From Craspedostauros australis (lineage: Eukaryota > Bacillariophyta > Bacillariophyceae > Mastogloiales > Achnanthaceae), in NCBI GenBank assembly GCA_026770025.1, contig JAMXDE010000003.1:1-64000 (forward strand): DNA of 64,000 nucleotides, given 5' to 3'. The notes beneath the pieces were generated by a model that ran no database searches, was not told the DNA's origin, and saw only the letters and a program-made list of their open reading frames with translations. How positions within the stretch are numbered: position 1 is the stretch's first letter; each line of letters begins with the position of its first letter. Both the position numbers and the translations under genes were made by a program. Of this stretch, positions 44,730-54,849 are shown piece by piece.

Positions 44730-45835
44730 TTAAGCATACGTGGCACCACCTTGCATCCTCCCGACGTCGCCAGTGGTGGAGGGCGGCGGGTAATGACGCT
44801 TGGCGCGGGCTTTCTTTTGGCGTCTCTTGAACCGGCGCAGTTGCTGCAGACGACGCGCGACGACCGCCAGCACGATGGTCGCAACGATGGCGCCCGCGAT
44901 CCACAGACCCACCAGCTTGGCGCCTTCCTTTTGGGATTCCGTGATGTTGAGGAACTGCGCCTTGACGTTGGCTTTGTACTCATCCTTCATGATCTCGCAG
45001 TAGTCGCCGTAGAATTCCTCGGGACACTGGCAGCCCAAATGGTGTCGGACGGAATTCAGGTTGGCGCTGCGATGTGTAGTTTCAGTTGTAGAGTGTGCGT
45101 GTGTGTGTGTGTTCATGCGTTTTAGGAAGGGATTGAAGTTAGCGTTGCGAACATCATGGACATCATGGGCAGCAGTAGCAGCACAATCAGTGGCCCGAGA
45201 AGAAACAACAACAACAAACACACAACGACAGGAACAGACAACATGACTTACTCTGGATCATTCTTGGTGAGACAACGAGCACCATTGGTGCAGTAAGAGT
45301 CGGAGCCACCCGTCGAAGAACCAGCATCATCGCGAACATCGCAGAACTTGCGCGATATGTGATCGCAATACTTGAGTGAGTCTTTCTCATGCAAGGTGAA
45401 ATCCGTCTCGGCGGCATCGCACTCGCAGTGGAAAAAGGGACGCTCGCTCTCCTTGTTGGTCTTGCCCTTCTTGCAGTGCTTGCCGTTGAAGCACTTCTGC
45501 GAATCGGGGCACTCCGTGAGCTTGATCTCGCACTGCAGTCCTGTGTAGAACATGGGACACTCGCAGTACATGCGCTCGACGTGCGTCTTGGGTTCGTCGT
45601 CTCCGAAGACGTCGTCGAGCTCGCCGTTGGTGGTCTCCTTGTTCTTCTGGTTGGCGTCCTCCAGGATCTTCTGGTACGAGCCGAACTTGCCGGTGCCATG
45701 CGTGCAGGTGCCGCCGTTGTAGCAGTACAGGTTGCAGCTCCAGTCGTACGCCGCTGTTTGGGCTGGCATCAGCGCAGCCACGAGCGCCATTGCGGCGGAT
45801 GTGGCCAGCAGACCGATTCCGTTGTTTCCCATCAT
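44730..45835 (-). CDS. EGF-like type I membrane protein
   Basis: 306 aa in two exons, 45835-45252 and 45066-44730, intron 185 bp (GTAAGT...CAG). Signal peptide at residues 1-29 (cleavage near TAA|YDW). The lumenal part has EGF-like cysteine patterns: CNLYCYNGGTC...C.CPMFYTGLQCE, then CPDSQKCFNGKHC...CEC, and across the junction CTNGARC...CQCPEEFYGDYC. One TM helix near residues 250-272 (LVGLWIAGAIVATIVLAVV) is followed by a strongly basic tail and a tyrosine at the end. Topology predicts a cell-surface or secretory-pathway protein binding another protein or glycan; there is no orthologue I can name. Tandem ATG codons at 45835 and 45832 follow a frame that is open but lacks an ATG upstream. 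Confidence 0.75.
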
Positions 45836-46451
45836 TGTTGAGCCTTCTATCTGGAGAGGGCGCGTCCTCTGCTGGTCGTTGTCGTTCCAAGATGAACTCT
45901 TGCAATAGAACGCTCGTATTGTACTATTATGAAGATGCTGTGGTGCCACGCAGGATGATGATGAGCGATCTCAGGAAGGGAGGAGATGCCTCCACCGTCA
46001 GTTTCCCGTTCCGCACCAACTGAGAACGCGGATGCAACAGGCGATCCTTCTTGCCACGATTGCATTCAGCCCAAACAGGCATGGAATCGCGCCAACACTG
46101 CACGAACAAAGGAAGCGAAAGAGCGTCTTGTTTGTCACATCAATTTTTATCATCCAATTCTCGCTTCCCATTGGCCAAGTGAAATGACCGAATTGTACGA
46201 AGGGACACGTACGACTCGAATGACTGTATCGAAACATGACCACGTCGATTAAGCTCTTCCAGACTTAGCCTAACTGTATTAGTATAGATAATCAAGTGTA
46301 ATAATTGTACACGAGTGCGCGCACTCGTGTCGTACGTGTATTGCATTGATTGTTTATTTATTTGTTTGTTTGTTTGTTCGTTCATCCATCTCGGACTACC
46401 AGCGCGTTGGGATATCTTCTTGCAACCGGCCACAAGGAATCATGTCGCTCC
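45836..46451. other. Intergenic region with palindrome and TTTG repeat
   Basis: Upstream region of the EGF-like gene and 3' region of the thiolase gene. Contains the palindrome at 46309-46330 and a (TTTG)n-like tract at about 46354-46378. No gene seen. Confidence 0.5.
46309..46330. other. 22-bp perfect palindrome
   Basis: ACACGAGTGCG followed directly by its reverse complement CGCACTCGTGT, with GTAC words flanking on both sides. It sits about 120 bp past the thiolase stop and 470 bp before the EGF-like start. It could be a dimer-binding site or a cruciform/RNA hairpin. Confidence 0.85.
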
Positions 46452-48121
46452 TCATCCATCATAACGCTCCAACAAGCAGGCGTGTCCGAGGCCTCCATCC
46501 GCGCAGGCTGCAACCAGCGCAAATCGCTGATCCTCATCTTGCAACCGTCGGCTCGCGGTGGTCACCAGCCTTGATCCTGTGGCGCCGAATGGATGCCCAA
46601 CTGCGAGGGAGCCGCCCTTCACATTCAGCCTGCTCATGTCGATGTCGCCGATCTTCTGGCCATCCAGGTTCTTCTTGGCGAATTCGTCGCTGTTCATCGC
46701 CACCAAATTCGACAGGATCTGTCCGGCAAAGGCTGCGCGTTTGGCAAACGATGACGACGAAATGTGGGAAGTGCGAAAGAGTTCAATGAGAGGTAATTGA
46801 GGGCAGAGGAGAAAGGGTCCAATGGAGTATGTGAGATGCATGGTCGCATTTTGCCGTGTTGCACAATGTACTTGCGCATTCGTCAAAACCTCAATCACGA
46901 AACACGAAGAAGACTGGCAAACGATTTCTTTCAGCATGCTCCCGTGTCAGAACACACGGCCATGTAGACACCAGTTGGTGCACGCATCGCTTGCTCACCT
47001 TCATGGATTTCCAACACTCCGAGATCGTTGAGGCTCATATTGTTGCGTTGCAACAGTTCCGACGTGCAGTAGGTTGGCCCCAGCAGCAGCTCCTGCCACG
47101 GATCGCAAGCCCGGAAGGACCAATCGCGCAGGTACGCCAGCGGCTTCATGCCCAGCTCCTTGGCCTTCTCCTCCGACATCAGCAGCGACATCGCAGCGCC
47201 ATCCGTCAGGAAGCTGGAGTTGGCGGCGGTGTGGGTTCCATGCGGCTTCACGAACGCGGGCTTCAACTTCGAGACGCTCTCGATGGTGGAGTCGCCCTTG
47301 ATTCCGTTCTCCTCACGGCTGCCCTTGTATGGCACGATCTCCTGGTTGTACCAGCCGTCGGTGTGGGCCTGCTGCGCCATCGAATGGCTGCGCACCGTGA
47401 ATTCGTCCTGCTCCTGTCGCGAGACGCCGAATTTGGCGCTCAGCTTGTCGGAAGATACGCCCATCACTTCGCCGGTCGTGTAGTTCGCGATTGCCGGCGT
47501 CTCCAAGCCGAGATCCTTGAGCTTCAATTTCTTCAGCATGTGCCGCATGCCGCCGAGAGGGCCACCCTTCTTCATGGCCTTTGGCAGGCCGATCAGCTTC
47601 TGGCGAATGGGACGTGTGAGCCGGATGGGAACATCGGAGAAGGTCTCTGCGCCACCGGCCAGCACCACATCGGCGTGGTTCGTCATGATTTTTTCGGCAC
47701 CAGCGCAGATGGCGGCGTTGGCCGAAATACAGGCCTGGGCGATGGTGTGAGCGCCGATCGAGCTCGACAATCCGGCGTTGATCGCGGCCTCGCGTGCGAT
47801 GTTGGACGTCTTCACCTCCTGGATGACGTTGCCACAGACGACGTAGTCAATTTCTTCCTTGGGCAACGCAGTTTGTGTCAGCAATCCCGTGATGGCAAGA
47901 CGCTGCAGATCCACAGCCATCTCATCCTGGTAGATGGTCGAGCTCTGCGCGAATGGAAGACGGATACCGCTCACGACGACGACATTGCGAAAAGGAGAGC
48001 TCGATGCGGATGCAGTGCCCGTGGTTGAATACTCACGGCCCAATGACGACAGCGATGGCCGCGAATATTGGATCGATCGCTTCAGCGATTGGTTGAGAAT
48101 GAATTTGGATGCGAGCGACAT
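46452..48121 (-). CDS. Mitochondrial 3-ketoacyl-CoA thiolase (trifunctional protein beta-like)
   Basis: 467 aa in two exons, 48121-46999 and 46732-46452, intron 266 bp (GTGAGC...CAG). Cleaves 3-ketoacyl-CoA with CoA to acetyl-CoA in the last step of fatty-acid beta-oxidation. A basic, Ser-rich mitochondrial presequence covers about residues 1-40. Thiolase hallmarks: nucleophile C131 in AQACISANA, H373 in EIHEAFAGQ spanning the junction, GHPFGATGSR, and C451 in ACADGGLGHA. Spacing and the insert around residues 180-220 (GGMRHMLKK) fit the HADHB-type beta subunit rather than acetoacetyl-CoA thiolase. No alpha subunit is nearby. Start at 48121 is the first ATG. Family assignment is firm; chain-length preference is not visible. 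Confidence 0.92.
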
Positions 48122-48860
48122 CGTGGTTTCTCTGCTTGTCTGCCTGTTGGTTGGTTGGTTGGTTTGTTGGTTGGTTTCTTTGACGTTGGGAATGCCTTCC
48201 TTGTATTACTGGTATGAGTATTGCTGATGTGTGATGATGCGTGATGATGTGCAATTGTGGTCTTCTGTTGAAGGCAAGCAATTGTATGGCTATTGGACTG
48301 AAATGAGATGAGATGAAATGAATTGAACTGAGGAAGAGGGAGAAGAGGAATTGGGTTTGATGGTGTGTGGTTGCTTCCGATGGAAGATCGCCGCGTCTTT
48401 GTTGTTGGTGTCGGTGGTGGTGGTCATGATGTCTTCTCTCCACCCAGACAATCATCGCATCATGACGGGGAGGTGTCAGAAAGAAGAGGCTTCGCCGAAG
48501 GCCATCACGATTGTGTTCCCCTTTGCGTGTTGACATGGGTTGTCATGTGACGCGCTCATGTTTCGATGATGATTCGTCAGATGATGCGAAGCCATCATAA
48601 TCCGAACGATGGAGTCATGAATACGCTGAGTCACGTTTAGTCAGGTTCGCGTTGCTGTGAATGAGAACCATCTGCTGAACTCAAGTCTCGTTGCATGGAT
48701 ACGACTTGCCACAGAGACGATGATCAACAGAGCTACTACCATGCCGACATTCCATTGCAATGACAGTTACACAAAAGTACAAATAGCCTGTAACATCCAG
48801 AAATATATAATATGCTATGCTCGCATTTTAAGCTACGACCATACGAGTATGTTGGCGCTT
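48122..48860. other. Intergenic region
   Basis: Thiolase promoter and 3' region of the exchanger gene. A (GGTT)n-like tract at about 48149-48176 lies in the thiolase leader. No gene seen. Confidence 0.45.
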
Positions 48861-51800
48861 TCACAAGTACACTTGCCCAATCGAAAAGCCCAAGTATCCG
48901 ATGTAGAGGAAGATGAATAGATGCCCGTGCCACTTGTGGATCACGAAGCCTGTGCAAAGCATCAGGACGATGAAGAGGAGCAGGAATCCAGCAAGGATGA
49001 CGATGGATTGGCCGATGCCATCGTCGCGCAGTCCGCTGTACGGTTCGAAGTTCGTGCCGAAGGACGTGTACAGCACCCATGGAAGCCCCAGTCCGATCAT
49101 AATGTTGAAGGTGTTTGATCCGAAGGCGTTCGACACTGCCTGGTTGCCGAATCCGTTCTGTGCCGCCACCTTGCTGGCAATGTAGTTCGGGAGCGACGTT
49201 CCCGCAGCGGATACCGTCACGCCCACCACCGAGTCGGGGATGTCCAGCAGTTCCGCAATCTTCTCCAACGATGCAACCATGGCGTAGCTACCGATGATCA
49301 ACCAAACCAGGCACATCATACACGCGACACCAGCTATTCCGATGCTGCCCGTGGGGTTGCCGTTCTGATCCAGCACACGCACGTCGGGGACTGTGCAGTG
49401 AAGGAGGAAACGGAAGGGGAAGAGCAGCACCCAGAACACGATGGCGACGTTGGATGCGTCGGTTGGGAATTCGATCAACCCAACGTGGGGATCAGCGTTC
49501 TCGAAGTCATCGCTCGCCTCTGCCGATTGCAATTGATCAGCAGTATCTTTCGAGGTATCATGCTCCATGAAGGCTTCGAACTTGACGACCACCTGATCGA
49601 AGATGGGCTTGGATGGTGCCATCAAGGTGTCTGTCCAGGGAAAGAAGAACAAGAGATGATTTGAGTTGAGATGACGTGAATGTGAAGCAAAGCAAGCAAC
49701 ACGAATGCAGGATAAAGATTGTGAGACATGCTTCGTTCAAATACGAAGCACGATGCAGCATGCGAATCCGTGGAATGTGGTGCGCACGAAGCGATGTCAG
49801 TGGTGACACTAGCCACATCAGCAGATGTTAAACGAGACTCACATGCTCTCCCGCTTGGATCGGGGTTGATGATCTTGATGAGGAGATGATCTTCGTCAAT
49901 CTCAATCTCGTGGAATCGCGGGTACTTCAAGGTGTGTTTTTCTGGATCGGTACGATCTGGAACCGAAACGATTGCTTCTGGCGAAATGCTGAACCAACGA
50001 AGGTGCCATGCCTTCGATCCAAAGTAGGCGCGGTTGTAAAATATGGATTGCTGCCACATGAAGCAGGAGTACTCGCTTGACATCTGGTATAGAGTAGAAT
50101 GTGTGGTTAACCAGACACATGATGTGATGTGTATTGATGCCGTGCATCGTTGGATTGGGGAAAGCGAGAAAGAGTGAGACGGGCACGAAGCACCAAAAGA
50201 CAGATAATTAACATGAGCATAATGCAGTCGAGTATCCGTGCCATGATGGTACCACACGATGCGAACGTCCAACGAGCAGCGATTCCACATTTTCGTAGAG
50301 TAGAGCACGTCACCAATGTTCGTCGACACCCCAAATGGATATTCAACATCAAGTTTGAGCACACCAGGGATGCAAAGGTACGAGTACGTACCGCATTGAA
50401 TCCCACGTCATGCATAGCATGGAAATCTGTGGGCCGCTCGGAGCGTTTCATCAGGTCCAGATCGCGCAGGGACATTGCGAGAAAGTTCTCAGTGCGTCGT
50501 TGGCTTGGCGATAGCTGACGCTGCGAGAATGATCCGTCGGCATCCTCTTCTTCGTCTTCGTCGAACAGAACGGCAGACTTGAAGAAGTCGGTGCCCTTCC
50601 AATTCTCAGCCGGTTCATGCGACAGGACCTTCTTTTCGGTGACATACTTGATCTTCTCTGGAACCACGATCCTCTGGTGGGTTGCAATGCGTTCGTGTAG
50701 TTACAAAAGTATTCGCCGAGGCAGATGTGAGAGTCAAAGTGAGAGAGAGTTGGAGTCAGTGAGCAGACAAATATGATGATCGCAACCCGCAGAACACTAC
50801 AATACGCAAATACGAAATCGAACCCCATGAATGATGCCATGCTGATACATTGCAGAGCAGAGGAATGAGTTGCGGTATGCAACAGCGACACAACGTACCT
50901 TGCTCTTTGTCTTCCCGAGGGCACCGTACGAGACCTTCTCACCGGAGATGCCATCGCGCAAAGAACGCCCGGAGGAATTGAACACACCGACCACGAAGTC
51001 CATGTTGGCGCAGACCAGCACGTAGAGAATGTATCCAGAAAAGAGCATGCAGGCCTCCGCGAAGCTGATGAAGATGTGATTCTCATCGTCGCCTTCGACC
51101 GGACGCGAGTCTTGCAACGCTATGTACAGGAGGCAGACAGCCAAGCTGTAGAAGAAGACCTCGCGGATAACGATCGTACGATCAAGCTGCAGGTTCCCAT
51201 TTTTGGACGCGTACACGGCACCGGCGCAGATGATCAGCTGGTTGAAGACCTCCGAACCGACAATCTGTTTGTGTTGTATCAATGCGGCGGCGTTGTATGA
51301 AGAATAGGAAGTAGAGAGTTTCGCAAGCACACAATTGACGAGAGATGTAGTGAGATCTCGATTCTGGATATGTTGACTCCTGACCTTCCCTGCCAGCGCG
51401 CCCATTAGACGCGAGCAGAATAAGGTTCGATCGACCTGAGTACTGGCAGATAACCAATCGTCACGATCACGCAAGCCCAATGAAGCATCCAACTCTGTCT
51501 TTCAATGAATGTCACGAACGTACCGTCCCCAAACCCAAGGCAGAATGTGTGATGAACAATGCCACGATAGAAGAGAACAGTTCCGGTGATGATGCCCCGG
51601 CAGCCATCAAGGTTGCACCTGTATTACGTCGGTATAGGAGGTTTTGGCGGATGCATCATATTAGTGGAACGGCAGATCAAATGGGTACCATATGTGGACA
51701 TACGTCAAGGAATGAATGGGATGAAGACATGCGACACGTGAGTGAACGAGTTCTCGATGCAGCGCGATGGCAGATCCAATGAAGTATGATGCAGAAGGCG

Positions 51801-52242
51801 GTACATCAAAAGGCCCATCGCCATGCAGAGGATCATGCGGTCGCTCGCAATGAAGCACAGCAAGATTCAACTTACCCGCGATGTCGTTTGGGATTCGAAA
51901 GTAGTCCGCCACCACATTGAGTGCAGGCACGAATCTGTGCACCGAAAAGGAGCGAACGGTGGGAACAGGTGATGTCAGCAAAGGAAGCACGTTGGTGAGA
52001 TGGAGATGTGGATGCGTTGCACGAATCCAGCCCTTGCTACAGCATCAGCGTGAGTATGACACAGGAAGAACAAAGGCGACAAGTGAAGCCGACGAAGCAG
52101 CTCTGCGTGGTTGTGCTCGTGAGACGTACCGTTCTTCTGTGACCACCGCTTGAATCCAAAAGGAGATGGCTGATGTGACAATCAGCAGGGTCCAAAGACC
52201 GACGGATGCGCCCGATTCCGCCCCTTCATCTGCCTCCACCAT
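48861..52242 (-). CDS. Na+/Ca2+ exchanger of NCKX (SLC24) type
   Basis: 641 aa in seven exons: 52242-52130, 51934-51876, 51618-51524, 51264-50899, 50673-50392, 50083-49843, 49630-48861. All six introns have GT-AG ends and keep the frame. A multi-spanning membrane antiporter exporting Ca2+ against Na+. Alpha-1 repeat: IAGATLMAAGASSPELF (E70), then GTIVGSEVFN. A hydrophilic loop (about 210-440) is acidic, as in NCKX proteins. Alpha-2 repeat: IPDSVVGVTVSAAGTSLPNYIAS and SNAFGSNTFNIMIGLGLPW. The Asp equivalent to NCKX2 D548 is kept (D518), but the one equivalent to D575 is Asn (N534), and the SNVFD Asp is also Asn; the former is linked to K+ dependence. Divergent from PIG-V with 560 bp between starts. 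Confidence 0.88.
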
Positions 52243-52804
52243 CTTCTCGGCTTCTCTCCTGTCTCTATTGTCGAATGCTGTCCTTGTTGGTGCCGATGTT
52301 GATTCGGATATAGTTGTGCGTTCCTAATGCTCTTTCACGTTCTGTCTCTCTCTCTCTCTCTTCCTCCAAGAGGTATGCCAATGACTGAGACGCAGAGTGG
52401 AGGCGTTGAATGATCTTCCATCTTGGATGTTGGAAGGAGGAAGTCGGCACTTGGCAGCTCTCGCAGCACATTCGCCATTCTTTGCGGCCACAAACAAGCA
52501 GCTGGCAGATGGCAGCGACCATGTTTTTGGAGGCAGGATCTTTGGATTCGTTTCTGTTCGCATTGAAAAGATTCGTAGTCCGTTGAATCAGACGCTCAAC
52601 GTGATCGTTTCATTCGAATGGATCAAATGTGTGATTGGAATCGACGCCGCTGATGGGACCAACACCAAAACTCATTCTCCGCGTACACTTCTCTGTGCAG
52701 CGTGGGGATGCCACGGCTCATACACGATCCGAGAGAGATACGGTATCCACCATCCACCCAGCTCGTATTCATCCATCCAACTCCATCAACCACTCCATGC
52801 AACG
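52243..52804. promoter_or_regulatory. Divergent promoter region, exchanger and PIG-V
   Basis: Shared upstream DNA of two divergent genes. A (TC)n tract at about 52345-52362 is the only notable element. The plus frame is open through much of it but has no credible start before 52805. Confidence 0.45.
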
Positions 52805-54607
52805 ATGGCAGCCTCGCTGTTGCAACATGCCGCACTGACCCGCCTCGCGCTGCTGCTATTAATGGCAGCATCGTGCCATTGGATCCCCGAGCACAACCCG
52901 GGCGATGACGTGCTCCGATTTGATCCGAGGTTGCCTGCACAAGGATCAGACGCAGACGGCTGGTGCTACTGCCGCGTCGGGCAAGCATGCGATGGTGCAG
53001 CGACAAGGCAACGGCCAGGTGCATCTGATGTCAGGATACGCGCAGAGACGTCGCGAGGTCTCGTCGGTGACGGCGATTGTGCCATCCGGTTGAATGCCAT
53101 ACCATCCAGGTTCCTGGCGGCCACGTACAGATTCATCTTGACTCCAATGACGAAATGGGACGCTGCGCGGTTCCTGCATCTTGCTGTCGATCCGAGCCGG
53201 CGCGATCCAGAGCATCTCGCGTGTCAACCGGCGGAAGACTCTCACAGTTCCGACAATCACCGCGACATGGACGATCGAGATTCACGATGCGAGGCGAATG
53301 CGTTTCGCGTCTCCGAAGAAGCACACGCCTTCTTTCCCATGTTTCCGATGTGCGTTCGATTCGTAGCCAACGTGTTGGATCAATTTTCGGACCAATACGG
53401 GTGCATCCCAAAGCACTTCTTGCCACCATCCTACGAAGGAACGACGGTGCTGGCAGCGCTGCTGTGGAACATGACGTGTTTTCTACTCACGACGTGGGCA
53501 CTGAACGACGCGACGCAATCGATCCTTGCGAATCACACTGGCCGCAACACCAACGCAACAGCGACACTGGCACGACGTGTCACGTTGATCTTCATTTACA
53601 ATCCCGCAAGCGTCTTCTTCCTCACGTCGTATTCTGAATCCACATTTGCGGCACTCAACTTTGTTGGACACGCCGTTTATCTACGAATGCGCACAAGGTC
53701 ACGATATGCTTGGTGGATCCTGGCCGTACCATTCTGGATGGCAGCATCGTACACGCGATCCAATGGGTCCATCAATGCTGTGTTTCTCATGCTGGAAGCT
53801 GTCGCAATCTTGATGAGCGGAACGCGGTATGGTGCGACAAGACGAACGTTGCACACGTCTCTCGATACGATGGTGCATTTGTTGGGTGCTGCGCTGGTGA
53901 TGTACCCAATACGTTTGCACGACGTGCAGGGATGGAATCGACATTGTGGATCGATGGCGGCGTTGCAGGCGAACGCACAGGATAGAGCGCCCAGCCAGCA
54001 TTCCATGCCAGAGTGGTGCACCGGCAATGATATTCATTCCTTTTCCTTGTACAAACACGTTCAGAGAGAGCACTGGGATGTAGGAGCGTTCCGATACTAC
54101 GAGTGGAAGCAGATTCCCAACTTCCTGCTGGCAGCGCCAGTGCTCATTGCATCCTTCCTTGGCGTGTGCTTGTGGATTAGACAGAGCATGTTTCAGTTTC
54201 ACAGGATCCATCCGCTTCCTCGCACGAGATCGCCGCTGGATGCAACCCGATGGGGCGTTTCGTGGGGGATGCAAGCACTACGATTATCGGACATTCAAAC
54301 ACGTGCGAACCTTCCCACAAAGAAGGATGACGATGTCGCTCGCGATGATGACATGGCTCTGATCTGCATGCCTGCGATGCTGCCGTATTACGCGATTCTG
54401 TTCGCAATCGCGTTGGTCGGCTTGATCATTGCGCATGTTCAAATCTCCACGCGTCTCATCTGCTCGTCATCACCTGCGATGTTTTGGTGCCTTGCGTGGC
54501 TCAGCCTCCGACAACGAATCGCTGGATTGCGCATCATCCAATGCTATTGCGGTTTGTACATTGCATTGGGAATCATTCTACATGTCAATTTCTTGCCCTG
54601 GACGTAG
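52805..54607 (+). CDS. PIGV: GPI mannosyltransferase 2 (PIG-V)
   Basis: 600 aa ER multi-spanning enzyme that adds the second mannose to the GPI anchor precursor from dolichol-P-mannose. The ATG at 52805 precedes a hydrophobic segment (about residues 10-25); the frame is open upstream. Family motifs: KWDAARF (W118, D119, the lumenal catalytic Asp region), EEAHAFFPMFP at 171-181, YNPASVFFLTSYSESTFA, YTRSNG and the C-terminal WDVGAFRYYEWKQIPNFLLAAPV. Inserts of about 70 residues at 40-100 and about 40 at 130-170 make it longer than the animal or yeast proteins (about 430-490 aa). Single exon. It ends 242 bp before the convergent NAF1 stop. Confidence 0.88.
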   Translation: MAASLLQHAALTRLALLLLMAASCHWIPEHNPGDDVLRFDPRLPAQGSDADGWCYCRVGQACDGAATRQRPGASDVRIRAETSRGLVGDGDCAIRLNAIPSRFLAATYRFILTPMTKWDAARFLHLAVDPSRRDPEHLACQPAEDSHSSDNHRDMDDRDSRCEANAFRVSEEAHAFFPMFPMCVRFVANVLDQFSDQYGCIPKHFLPPSYEGTTVLAALLWNMTCFLLTTWALNDATQSILANHTGRNTNATATLARRVTLIFIYNPASVFFLTSYSESTFAALNFVGHAVYLRMRTRSRYAWWILAVPFWMAASYTRSNGSINAVFLMLEAVAILMSGTRYGATRRTLHTSLDTMVHLLGAALVMYPIRLHDVQGWNRHCGSMAALQANAQDRAPSQHSMPEWCTGNDIHSFSLYKHVQREHWDVGAFRYYEWKQIPNFLLAAPVLIASFLGVCLWIRQSMFQFHRIHPLPRTRSPLDATRWGVSWGMQALRLSDIQTRANLPTKKDDDVARDDDMALICMPAMLPYYAILFAIALVGLIIAHVQISTRLICSSSPAMFWCLAWLSLRQRIAGLRIIQCYCGLYIALGIILHVNFLPWT

Positions 54608-54849
54608 TATTCACAAATGGGAAACACGGGGGGAGGAGCTCCGGTGTGGCAAATGTTCAACACTCTGCTTGCTTGCTGGCTGGCAGGACGCTTGCCGCAG
54701 TATACTCACATGATAATAATAGTACAATAGACAACAAGGCACACAGGCAACTACCCATTGGTTATTGCTCATTGGCGATTCCCCATTACTCGTACTGCGT
54801 TCGGAGAGTACTTTATTGTGTTGCTTGTCATCGTATTGAGCAATACTAG

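Noticed and set aside
46856-48028. 390-aa plus-strand open frame
   Set aside because: Exact antisense of the thiolase coding exon.
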